Assembly (NCBI GenBank): GCA_902783155.1
Contig: CACZPR010000022.1
Location: 1-64,000 of the forward strand
DNA: 64,000 bases
Source: an uncultured Spirochaetaceae bacterium
GTDB taxonomy: Bacteria > Spirochaetota > Spirochaetia > Treponematales > Treponemataceae
Direction: 5' to 3'
The notes beneath the pieces are model-generated. The model was not told the origin of the DNA. It saw only the letters and a program-made list of their open reading frames with translations, and did not search any database. The position numbers and the translations under genes were made by a program. Shown one piece after another: positions 1 through 8,419 of this stretch. Numbering within the stretch: the stretch's first letter is position 1; each line of letters begins with the position of its first letter.

Positions 1-381
1 GAACTCGGAAAGTGCGGGTGCGGCATTCACCTCGACGACGACAGGAAAATCATAGACACCTTCCTCCGTCACAGACTCGTACTGGCCGTCCACAAGTTTC
101 GAGCGCAAATCCACAAAGGCATGGACGGTGGACTCCTCAACCTTTTCCGCAGACTTTATGCTGACCTTGACAGTGAAATCCCTAAGCGGCTGACCGTCCT
201 TCTCGGTGGCGACCATCATTCCGTCGTCCTTTATTTCCACAACAGTGTTTATAACAGTCTTGACCGAACCATAGTTGTAGTAGACAAAGCTAATCAGTAT
301 CGTGAGGCCAAAACATATTGCCAAAACCAGAATGTCGGAGGAGCCTATCTTTATCTTGTCAAGAAGCGGATTTCGTTTCAT
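1..381 (-). CDS. cdaR: CdaR/YbbR-like regulator of diadenylate cyclase (3' end outside window)
   Basis: The first 127 codons of a minus-strand gene are visible; the rest lies beyond position 1. The product begins MKRNPLLDKIKIG, followed by one membrane segment at about residues 16-34 and then beta-rich extracytoplasmic sequence typical of the first YbbR repeat. In other bacteria CdaR is membrane-anchored, binds CdaA and modulates c-di-AMP synthesis. The ATG at 381 lies inside the end of cdaA (23-bp overlap), so the two genes are probably translationally coupled. The family call rests on the topology and on the conserved cdaA-cdaR order; the sequence of the visible part alone is weakly diagnostic. 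Confidence 0.8.
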   Translation of the reverse strand, partial: MKRNPLLDKIKIGSSDILVLAICFGLTILISFVYYNYGSVKTVINTVVEIKDDGMMVATEKDGQPLRDFTVKVSIKSAEKVEESTVHAFVDLRSKLVDGQYESVTEEGVYDFPVVVEVNAAPALSEF

Positions 382-1228
382 TTATGGAATCGCCCTCCTG
401 AATTGAATTTATTGTCTTTCCACCCAAAAGCTGATTCAAAATCTGCTCGATTTCCTTTCTTTTTAGATTGTAGTAAAGCCTTCCGTCATACGCAAGACTT
501 ATGTAGCCGGTCTCCTCGCTTACAACAAGGGCAACGGCATCACTTTTTTCACTTGCACCAAGAGCGGCACAGTGTCTTGTTCCAAAAGTGGATTTCTTTA
601 TGTCGTAATGTTCGCTCAAAGGCAGATGGCTTCCCGCCCTGACAATCTTGTTGTCCTGGATTATACATGCACCGTCGTGAAGCGGTGTGTCGTATTTGAA
701 AATGGTAACAAGCAGGTTCTTTGAGATGTCCGCGTTAAGCTCCTCGCCGTTGAGGTCCGAATCGTCGTTGACAATCTTCGCCATCGGGTCACCACGAAGA
801 AAAACAAGAAGCATTCCACGGCTCTTTGGCTGGGACTCTGTTATTCTGGAAAGCTCCTCGGCGGCATCAAGCACACTGGTGATTTTTTCCTCGGTGTACT
901 TCGCGCTCTTCTTTCCCCTCAGCGCAAAAAAGTTGATGTTCCCCATCTTTACAATGATTTTTCTGATTTCAGGCTGGAATATAATCACGAAAGCCACAAG
1001 GATGGAAGGACCAAGTTTTCTGATGAGCCAGGAGAGTATCGGAAGTTTCAGACCCGAAACAATAAGCCCCGCCACACCGATAATCACGGCAGATTTTAGT
1101 ACCTGAAGCGAATTTGTGCGCCTGAGAAGACGAAACACCTCGTATATGAGCAAAAAAAGCAGGACAAAATCCAGTCCCCTCAGCAGAAACCTTCCTACAG
1201 ATGTTAAACTACCGCTTACTCCGTTCAA
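359..1228 (-). CDS. cdaA: Diadenylate cyclase CdaA (c-di-AMP synthase)
   Basis: 289 residues. It makes cyclic di-AMP from two ATP at the inner face of the membrane. Three N-terminal membrane segments (about 15-35, 44-62, 72-92) precede a DisA_N-type catalytic domain. The DGA motif is at 185-187, in the context LHDGACII, and the second motif is at 216-224, GTRHCAALG. The usual form of the second motif is RHR; here the second Arg is Cys. The start is a TTG at 1228, with AAAGGAG nine bases upstream. It lies between folP and the overlapping cdaR, in a run that begins with dxs. The length is normal for the family. Activity is expected but the Cys substitution deserves a check. Confidence 0.93.
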   Translation of the reverse strand: MNGVSGSLTSVGRFLLRGLDFVLLFLLIYEVFRLLRRTNSLQVLKSAVIIGVAGLIVSGLKLPILSWLIRKLGPSILVAFVIIFQPEIRKIIVKMGNINFFALRGKKSAKYTEEKITSVLDAAEELSRITESQPKSRGMLLVFLRGDPMAKIVNDDSDLNGEELNADISKNLLVTIFKYDTPLHDGACIIQDNKIVRAGSHLPLSEHYDIKKSTFGTRHCAALGASEKSDAVALVVSEETGYISLAYDGRLYYNLKRKEIEQILNQLLGGKTINSIQEGDSINETKSAS

Positions 1229-1247
1229 TTTGGACAGCTCCTTTCTA

Positions 1248-2117
1248 TTAACTAGCTCCGATTGGCTCTTGTGTTATTGTTTGATTATCGGAGATTTTTT
1301 CGATTTGGGACAGGACATTCAGGGTATCAACGCAGGGAGCCACGTCATGCACCCGCAAAAGTGTCGCGCCATGGATAACGGACAGAATGTCGGCGGCAAG
1401 GGTTCCGTAGAGCCTTCCACCAGCGTCCCGACCGGTCATCTGCCCTATACATGTTTTTCTGGACAGAGCCATAAGTACCGGATATTTTCCGCCGCAAAGC
1501 TTTCCACATTCCCTGATGAGGGAAATATTTCCTTCAAGGCTTTTTCCAAATCCAATCCCCGGGTCCACAATTATCCTGTCCCCCTCGATTCCTTTTGAAA
1601 GCGCAAAATCGATTCTGGCTCTTAGATATGAATCAACCTCGGTAAAAATGTCGCGGTAGCTTGTGTTGTCCTGCATGTTCGACGGAAGACCCCTCTTGTG
1701 CATGAGGATTACGGGAACCTTTTTTGATGCGGCAAGTCCAGCCATCTCCGGGTCGTCCTCCAGCGCGGAAACATCGTTCACTATGTCTGCCCCTGCATCA
1801 AGAGCGGCCCTCATCACCGATGCCTTTCTTGTGTCAACGGATATGGGAATTGAAAAGTTTTTTCTTATTGATTCGACCACCGGGACAACCCTCGCCATCT
1901 CCTCATCCTCGGAAACATAGTCGGCCCCTGGCCTTGTGGATTCCCCACCAATGTCGATTATGTCCGCACCCTCGTCAATCAGCCTTGCAGCCTCCTCATA
2001 GCCGCCCCTGCTTTTTTCATAGAAGCTGTCAGGAGTACAGTTGACTATGCCCATCACAAAGGCGGGTCTTGATGTATGTATCGTCCTGTCCGCAAGTTTC
2101 AGAGAAAGATTTTCCAT
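1248..2117 (-). CDS. folP: Dihydropteroate synthase
   Basis: 289 residues from the ATG at 2117. It condenses p-aminobenzoate with 6-hydroxymethyl-dihydropterin pyrophosphate to give dihydropteroate in folate synthesis (cytoplasm). Family motifs are visible in order: MGIVNCTPDSF near the N-terminus, GGESTRPGA, a VNDVSA strand, MHKRG, DPGIGFGKS and a C-terminal RVHDV. The start codon is preceded by GGTGG at a spacing of five; a longer form would begin at 2129. The gene sits 20 bp upstream of cdaA and 25 bp downstream of dxs on the same strand, so these genes probably share a transcript. Target of sulfonamides in other bacteria. Confidence 0.95.
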   Translation of the reverse strand: MENLSLKLADRTIHTSRPAFVMGIVNCTPDSFYEKSRGGYEEAARLIDEGADIIDIGGESTRPGADYVSEDEEMARVVPVVESIRKNFSIPISVDTRKASVMRAALDAGADIVNDVSALEDDPEMAGLAASKKVPVILMHKRGLPSNMQDNTSYRDIFTEVDSYLRARIDFALSKGIEGDRIIVDPGIGFGKSLEGNISLIRECGKLCGGKYPVLMALSRKTCIGQMTGRDAGGRLYGTLAADILSVIHGATLLRVHDVAPCVDTLNVLSQIEKISDNQTITQEPIGAS

Positions 2118-2141
2118 AAATACCACCATTCCAATCCAAAA

Positions 2142-4097
2142 TTAATGCTGGCGATTTGAAGTGCCGTCCGAAAGAATCTGGGTAACGCTGTCCGCAATCT
2201 GTTCAGGAGCAAGCCCCACGCTCTCAAGAATCTGTGCCCTTGTTCCGTTGGCTACAAATCTGTCCGGGAATCCAAGAACCTCTGAAACAGGCGAGATGCC
2301 AAGAGATTTTTTTAGCACAAGCTCCAGATATTCACCCACGCCACCGCTTTTTACACCGTCCTCCATGAACATGACAAGGCTGTAGTTTTTTGCGATGGAC
2401 ACAAAATGCTCCTCGTCCAAGGGCTTTATGAACCTGAGAACATACATATCGACCACGATTCCATTTATCATCAGGGACCTTGCAGCTGTCAACGCCTCGC
2501 CATAGAGTCCACCGGTCAAAACAAAAAGGACCTTCCCACTTTCCAATCCACCGAATCCACCGGACTGATTTTCTTCAAGACCAATGCTCATTGCGGGAGC
2601 AAATTCAGTGCATCGGATAAAAAGACCCTTTCCCGGTTCAACAGGATTTGAAAAGCTCGGTATCTCGGAGGGACAGGAAAGTTTTGGCCACCTTATGCAA
2701 ACAGGACCGTCACATTTTTCTATGGCCCAATCAAGACAGAGCCTCAAATCGGATGCGGCGCAGGCAGTCATCATGGTCATGCCGGGAATGGACCTGAAAA
2801 GAGCGATGTCAAATATTCCCTGGTGTGTCTCGCCGTCAGATGGAACCGCACCAGCCCGGTCCAGGGCCATAACCACGTGCCTGTTCTGCAGCGCGATGTC
2901 CTCTATAACTTGGTCCACCGACCTCTGTATAAATGTAGAGTAGATTGCGACCACCGGGACAAGACCACCGGCAGCAAGCCCTCCGGCAAATGTCACAGCA
3001 TGTTCCTCGGCAATCCCGACATCAAAAAAACGTTCAGAGTAATGGCGAGAGAAAGAATCAAGCCCCGTACCCTTGGACATGGCGGCAGTTATTGCGACAA
3101 CCTTTGGATTTTTTTCACCAATCTCCAGCATCCTGCGGCTAAAGACCTCAGTGAAGCCCAGGGTGTCGTATTTCTCAACATATCCGTCGCTCGTGTTGAA
3201 TGGACCAACCCCATGGAATGCGGAAGGATCGTCCTCGGCTGGACTGTAGCCCTTGCCCTTTTTTGTGACGACATGGACAACCACCGGTCGCGGAATCTTT
3301 TTTACACGTTTTAAGGTTTCTTCAAGCTGCTGCATGTTGTGTCCGTTAAGTGGACCGACGTACTCGAATCCCAAATCCACAAAAAGATTGTTGGTAAGAA
3401 GAAGGCCCTTAAGCCCACGCTTGAACCTGTAGATGAAGTAGCCCAGCTTCCTGTTGAAGTAAGGGATGTTGTCAACCGCCCTGTCAATCTTGTAGCGGAG
3501 TCTCTGGTACCCGCTGGACATGGTAAGTTTTGAGAGATAGCGTGAAAGAGCTCCTGTGTTCCTGCTGATTGACATCTGGTTGTCGTTGACGATGACAATA
3601 AGATTTTTCGCAAGATTTCCCGCATGGCTCAGTGCCTCGAACGCCATTCCACCGGTCAGCGCACCGTCACCGATTATCGCAACAACCTTGTCGTTCCTTC
3701 CGCTCATTTTCCAGGCCACAAGGAGACCCAGCGCGGAAGAAATTGATGAGGATGCGTGTCCTGCGTCAAAATAGTCATGGGGACTTTCGTTTTTACGTGT
3801 GAACCCGGAGATTCCGCCATTGGTCCTCAAAGTCGGAAAACTGTCGTAACGTCCGGTCAAAAGTTTATGTGGATAGGACTGGTGGCTCACGTCCCAAACA
3901 ATGGCATCGGATGGACTGTCAAAAACCCTGTGCAGAATTATGGAAAGCTCCACCACGCCAAGGTTGCTCGCCAGATGTCCACCGTTCTTTCCCACCACGT
4001 CGATTATCTCGGAGCGTATCTCGTTGGCCAGAACCGGCAACTGCTTCTGGGGTATCTTTTTTAAGTCGTCTGGAGAATGGATTTTTTGTAGCAGCAA
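2142..4097 (-). CDS. dxs: 1-deoxy-D-xylulose-5-phosphate synthase
   Basis: First enzyme of the MEP isoprenoid pathway, condensing pyruvate and glyceraldehyde 3-phosphate with thiamine diphosphate. The TPP-binding stretch GDGALTGGMAFEAL and the transketolase central motif with DVGIAEEHAVTFAGGLA are intact, as is the C-terminal transketolase domain. An in-frame ATG exists at 4112, but it has no ribosome-binding site because a T-run precedes it. The TTG at 4097 has GGGGGA seven bases upstream and gives an N-terminus, MLLQKIHSPDDLKKI, that matches how Dxs proteins normally begin. I therefore chose TTG (651 residues). A terminator-like hairpin lies directly upstream. Confidence 0.95.
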   Translation of the reverse strand: MLLQKIHSPDDLKKIPQKQLPVLANEIRSEIIDVVGKNGGHLASNLGVVELSIILHRVFDSPSDAIVWDVSHQSYPHKLLTGRYDSFPTLRTNGGISGFTRKNESPHDYFDAGHASSSISSALGLLVAWKMSGRNDKVVAIIGDGALTGGMAFEALSHAGNLAKNLIVIVNDNQMSISRNTGALSRYLSKLTMSSGYQRLRYKIDRAVDNIPYFNRKLGYFIYRFKRGLKGLLLTNNLFVDLGFEYVGPLNGHNMQQLEETLKRVKKIPRPVVVHVVTKKGKGYSPAEDDPSAFHGVGPFNTSDGYVEKYDTLGFTEVFSRRMLEIGEKNPKVVAITAAMSKGTGLDSFSRHYSERFFDVGIAEEHAVTFAGGLAAGGLVPVVAIYSTFIQRSVDQVIEDIALQNRHVVMALDRAGAVPSDGETHQGIFDIALFRSIPGMTMMTACAASDLRLCLDWAIEKCDGPVCIRWPKLSCPSEIPSFSNPVEPGKGLFIRCTEFAPAMSIGLEENQSGGFGGLESGKVLFVLTGGLYGEALTAARSLMINGIVVDMYVLRFIKPLDEEHFVSIAKNYSLVMFMEDGVKSGGVGEYLELVLKKSLGISPVSEVLGFPDRFVANGTRAQILESVGLAPEQIADSVTQILSDGTSNRQH

Positions 4098-4113
4098 AAT
4101 ATGGTCCCCCATT

Positions 4114-4157
4114 ATAAAAAAAGACCGCAGTTAAGTCCGAAAACAACCACGGTCTTT
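4114..4157 (-). terminator. Hairpin plus T-run between the COX24-like gene and dxs
   Basis: On the minus strand AAAGACCG (4157-4150) pairs with CGGTCTTT (4127-4120), with a loop of 22 bases, and the stem runs into seven T. It fits an intrinsic terminator for the small gene at 4190-4279. It ends only about 17 bases before the dxs start, so read-through or attenuation could set dxs expression. Confidence 0.55.
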
Positions 4158-4189
4158 CGATTGACAACAGACAGGCAACAGATGGTCTG

Positions 4190-4279
4190 TTACTTGCTCT
4201 TATGCCGATTCCGTCTAAGCTTCTTCTTTCGCTTATGTGTCGCTATCTTTGCGCGCTTTCTTTTCTTTCCACAAGGCAC
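4190..4279 (-). CDS. 29-residue AURKAIP1/COX24-domain (mS38/bS22-like) basic protein
   Basis: A 30-codon frame beginning with GTG at 4279, with GGAG seven bases upstream. The product contains the stretch GKKRKRAKIATHKRKKKL and ends RRNRHKSK; about half of it is Lys, Arg or His. From memory of the family, very short proteins of this pattern in spirochaetes and Bacteroidetes carry the COX24 domain (DUF1713). That domain corresponds to the C-terminus of mitochondrial ribosomal protein mS38 and resembles actinobacterial bS22, near the decoding centre. A ribosomal role here is inference. It stands alone between the lipoprotein cluster and dxs and is followed by a hairpin with a T-run. It is easily missed because of its size and GTG start. 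Confidence 0.72.
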   Translation of the reverse strand: MPCGKKRKRAKIATHKRKKKLRRNRHKSK

Positions 4280-4344
4280 GATAGAACTCCTTAAAAGATA
4301 TAAGTATTCTTATTATCACCGTTTTTACGCTTTCTGTCAAGAGG

Positions 4345-7300
4345 TTAATTCATCCTCTTTACCTCCGTCATAGCCTTTGTGCCATTGGCGAAATGGACGA
4401 TTGTTGTGTAATATCTGCCGGAAGGAACCCCCGAAAGATTGTCATTGGTGTAAGTGAATGAGTCCGTCTGCTGCACAACACCCGTCTCAATTCCATTGTA
4501 AAGCCAGTCATCAACATCGTTTCCAAGATTGAAGCCTGCATGGAACGTGTGCACCAAAACCGGCTTGTCGCTGAGGACGCTCAGACCACGTATGCCCACG
4601 GAACAGTCGGCGAGTTTTGGAACATAGCTTGACGGTGTTTTCAGATACGGAAGATACACGTATGCCGTTTTTAGGCAATTAGGTTGGCCCCACACTTGAA
4701 TCTTTATAAACGAGTTGGTTTCTGCACCTGTCGGGGTCACTGCCCAGCTACGATTTTTCTCAGACTGCGTTATTGAATTGCTGTTGGCACTGTGGCTAGA
4801 CACCCATGTGTTGCCGCTTAAATACCAAACTTCTCCACAATAGTGTTCATTCCAAGCTCCGTATGTGTCAGCTTCATACGGACTCTGCCACTCCACATTT
4901 ATCTTGGAACTTGTCCATCTTAACTTGGGACAATCGATTACCTCAATAGGAACCATTTCCATATCTTCTAATGTGTTTCCGTTTACATCTGACACTTGCA
5001 GATACAGATAAACTCCCCTTTCACCTTCGTAGGGCAATTCCAGTCTTCCGTTACTATCGCAAAGTGCTGTGTGTATTGAATCTGAATTCCAGTTAAGGGT
5101 TTTATGCTCATCAGCATAATATAAATTAGATGAGTAAAAATATTTTACAAAAATCTTTCCATCCTTCTTTAATATACCGGACTTATCATCCGAAGGACTA
5201 AAGTTCTCATATACAGCCCCATTCGGTGTAATAAGCAAACGATAATCCCTACCCATTTCAGGCGGAATATTATCATAGCTCACAGTCACCTGCTTTGTGG
5301 CGGATAGATACTTCTGTCCATTTGCATTATATGCGATAATCTTGAAGTTGTATGCACAGTAGTGGGTCGGAATCTCAAAGTCCATGCTGAGAGAATTTTC
5401 ATCCAGTGCAAAATAAGAACCTGTCTCCGGATGTGAATAATTCACAATATATGTTAGATTCGGGTTCGGAGTGAAGCCGGACGGATATTTTACGTGGGCA
5501 ATCTGCTTTTCACTATTTTTTCCTGCCGATTCAAGTGTCACCGTAAAATCAGAGGGCAAATCTTCGGATGAAGGAACTATGCTTTGGGGCTTTTCAACAC
5601 CCTTGTAGACAGTAATAGGCTTTCCAGTACATGTTAGATAACCTGAGCCTGCGCCAACATAAGTTTTATCGAAAGCAACACAATAAATATTGTACACGCC
5701 GTCCTCAAGAAGCCAAAGCCCGCTACCGCCGTTCAACTCCCAACCTCTTGTCAGCACAATATCATCAGAGTCAACAAGTCCATAAGTCTCGATATTGCCG
5801 TTACGAGAAATAACATCCCAGTCACGATTTGCAATGCATTTATTTACAGTCGCAGCAGAAGTAAGCGAGGTGACAAAACCTCCATTTATAATAGTTTGCA
5901 AATTAAGATTCCTCTTAGGTCTATAAAAGTTTTTGTCAATTTTACCGTCATCATCCACCCGCACGACGAACAACTTGAACTGCGTATTTTCATTCATTGG
6001 CGCAGAACTAAGCCTGACTTTCCAAACAGGAGATTCCACAGTATCTGTCTCTAAAGTCTCGAACTCATAAGCATCATAACGCACATCCCGTTCAACATTA
6101 ACAGTCTCATATTCACAGGAAACAACATCTATCGCTTTGGGGATTCTATAGATACTGTAATATTCGTTTCCAACCTCATCAGCAATTACATTCCTTATAT
6201 ATAAATCCCTGTATGGATCACAGTCAAATGAGACTCTATAAAAATCATCCTTATGATTTTCATTTCTCCAAAAATCCTCATATGTTCCTCCCTCGCAATA
6301 GACAAGGCTGCTATCTGGAAGCGGGGAAAGATTGTCCTCGGAATATCCTGTTTCAACACGAAGCAGTTTTGCATGATGCCCACGATACCCCGAATATTCA
6401 CTATAGCGGTCCCCCCAACCTTCATAATATTCTGTTCCGTCCATATCCGTTGCATAAACATCATAATTGTTAGAGGTAATCGGTTTAACAAAAAACTCAT
6501 AATGAACGGTTCTTTTATCAGGATCAGAGAAAAAAATTGAATCATTGTTAATTGTTGACATCAAATGTATATAGTTGTCCTTGACCAAATCAATCTTTTT
6601 GGAAAAAGCTTCCTCGGAGCTGGTCTCGTTTCCAGAATAGTCGATGGCCACAAAACTAAGGTTCACAACACCGTCGGATGCATTTTTAAAATTGTATTCG
6701 AACGCCCCAGAAAAGCTGTTCAGTCCGCCGTTGTTATGGTACGGAGTTTTAAAAACTGTGCTTACGCCGATTGCTTCACCCTTTGGTGACCGAATCAGTT
6801 TTTCCCGCACCTCAAGCGACTCGACTCCACCGCCCGAGTCATCCGCCTCAAAATAAAACCAAATGCTCTTTACATGATGATTGGCAACATTGTCATTAAC
6901 GATTGTGGAATCATTTCCGTAGTTCGCCTTTTTTGCATAAAACTCAAATTCCTCAAGCGAAATCAGGTTCGTGCCGTTCCTTGCGTCTTCCTCGGTCCTT
7001 GCAATTCTGAGCACAGTAAATTCCGGCTTTACGCTCTCAATGGGATTATAGCACTTCGGCCTGATTTCAATTCCGTCCCGCACTTCTTTAATGGTGGCCG
7101 TCACCGTGATGATTTCCGTACCGTTTCCCACATCCTCGACGCTCGATCCATTGCTGAAAATTACCGCATCCGAAGCCGACCCGATGGAATCAAAGCAGGT
7201 CCATTCCTTAAATACAATGCCTGATTTTTTTGTAAATTTTATTGTAAAACTGTCGCCCGCAGCACCAGTGAAATCCGTGGGATAAACCGAGCCGTAATCG

Positions 7301-7490
7301 GCAGAGCCAAGCCCCACACGAATCGTCGTCTTTGGTGCATTCGCATGCGCAATCTGCTCCTCAATCTCCCTTCTTAGTTCCGCTCCGTTAAAAAAGTTTT
7401 CACACGAGGCAAACAAAAACACTAAAAGTAGTACCCCCCCCGGTATATAACCTTCCTAGCGACAGATTGAATAGCTTCACTTTTTCTCAT
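4345..7490 (-). pseudogene. Large lipoprotein gene switched out of frame at a poly-G tract
   Basis: From the ATG at 7490 the gene reads MRKSEAIQSVARKVIYRGG and then meets a stop within a few codons, because the G tract at 7441-7434 has 8 G. With 9 G, as in the paralogue at 8420-11608, it would read through into a lipobox (FLFASC), then ENFFNGAELRREIEEQIAHA and about 1025 more residues without interruption. The body is intact. It holds an N-terminal beta-repeat-like module, several Ig-like stretches with the motif YDNIPP, and a C-terminus shared with the paralogue. The expected place is the outer cell envelope. The state is best read as phase-OFF; a decayed gene or a homopolymer read error are the alternatives. 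A weak GAGG precedes the start. Confidence 0.8.
7434..7441 (-). repeat. Poly-G tract, 8 G, out of frame
   Basis: Eight C on the plus strand (8 G in the coding sense), inside the signal-peptide part of the lipoprotein gene at 4345-7490. The equivalent tracts of the two paralogues have nine. Adding one G would restore the frame. Confidence 0.85.
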
Positions 7491-7587
7491 ATTGCGGTCC
7501 CTCACTTTTGTTTCTTGCACTACCTAAGACTAATCCATACCACACAAAAAATCAAGGATTCCTGGTGGATTTCCATTTATTTTCCTA

Positions 7588-8166
7588 TCACCTTCTCATC
7601 CTGTCGTAAAGCACATTCTCCTGCCCGGTGGATTTCCAAAGCTTCTTTTTGTACAGCAGCGTCCATCTTGTCTGACCCTCTGTGTAATCTCTGTCGGTCT
7701 GCGGAAAAAACGAACGGCAGAAATATTTTCCGGTTGACTCATTTTGCGAGAGAAAGGTGAACACATTGCGCGTCTGGATTTCGTTTTTCATCAGAAAATC
7801 AGCCTGCACAGCGGAAAAAACATCAAGCCTTGAGTTGTACTTGAAAACAGTCTCATTGCTGTCCATGATTTGCTCAAGGTAAGAAAGATATTCAATTCTG
7901 TCTGTGATTTTTGCATAAGATTTTGATGATTCAAACAACTGTTTTTGCAGACTGCCTCTCAAGATTCTCCTGAAAATCTGGTCCCGGCTTTCTGACAAAA
8001 TTCCACTCAAATCTTTTAGATATTGTAATCCGGCCAAATGAAAAAAGTGAACTTCATCAAATATAATCGAGATTGCGATATTTTTATTTTTCTTTCCCAA
8101 AACAATTTGGTATTCAACATCAAGCAGATTTGCATAAGATTTTGCCGCTTGTAAAATATCTGCCAT
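7588..8166 (-). CDS. PBECR4-like predicted nuclease/toxin-type protein
   Basis: 192 residues from the ATG at 8166, preceded by GGGGGAG five bases upstream; a longer in-frame form would begin at 8217. The N-terminal half has the pattern YQIVLGKKNKNIAISIIF followed by DEVHFFHLAGLQYLKD. This resembles the PBECR4 domain, a member of the Barnase-EndoU-ColicinE5/D-RelE-like nuclease group found in phage and mobile-element proteins. The HFxHLxGL pattern is the main support, and I cannot confirm it without a profile search. No signal peptide or membrane segment is seen. It lies between two paralogous lipoprotein genes on the same strand. No partner resembling an antitoxin is adjacent. Confidence 0.5.
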   Translation of the reverse strand: MADILQAAKSYANLLDVEYQIVLGKKNKNIAISIIFDEVHFFHLAGLQYLKDLSGILSESRDQIFRRILRGSLQKQLFESSKSYAKITDRIEYLSYLEQIMDSNETVFKYNSRLDVFSAVQADFLMKNEIQTRNVFTFLSQNESTGKYFCRSFFPQTDRDYTEGQTRWTLLYKKKLWKSTGQENVLYDRMRR

Positions 8167-8419
8167 GGTTGCTCCCCCAAAAAAAAAGCCCCGCGCCAAT
8201 CGCAGAGCTTTCCACATTCCATTTTCCTTCAGCTGAACGAATCAGCCTACATCTGGCTTTTGGTAAACGGAGAACCGTCGTAAGACTTTGCAAAGCACAG
8301 CACTTCCAGATTCTACACTTTGCTTTAAACCGCCTAACAGACACTCGAGTTGCCTGCCGCCTTGATTGGCAAGGACTTATCACCTATAAGATACGGCATT
8401 TTATTCGGCAAGTCAAGGG
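8167..8419. other. Intergenic stretch, no gene seen
   Basis: About 250 bases between the PBECR4-like gene and the lipoprotein gene at 8420. It includes a 9-A run beside five C near 8174-8187, and a small hairpin at about 8360-8374 (CCTTG/CAAGG). I see no coding frame with a usable start, and no convincing promoter. Confidence 0.5.

Noticed and set aside
4101-4373. Open plus-strand frame across the dxs/COX24 intergenic region
   Set aside because: It has no ribosome-binding site, runs antisense to the dxs start and to the COX24-like gene, and its Phe/Arg-rich product looks like a chance translation.
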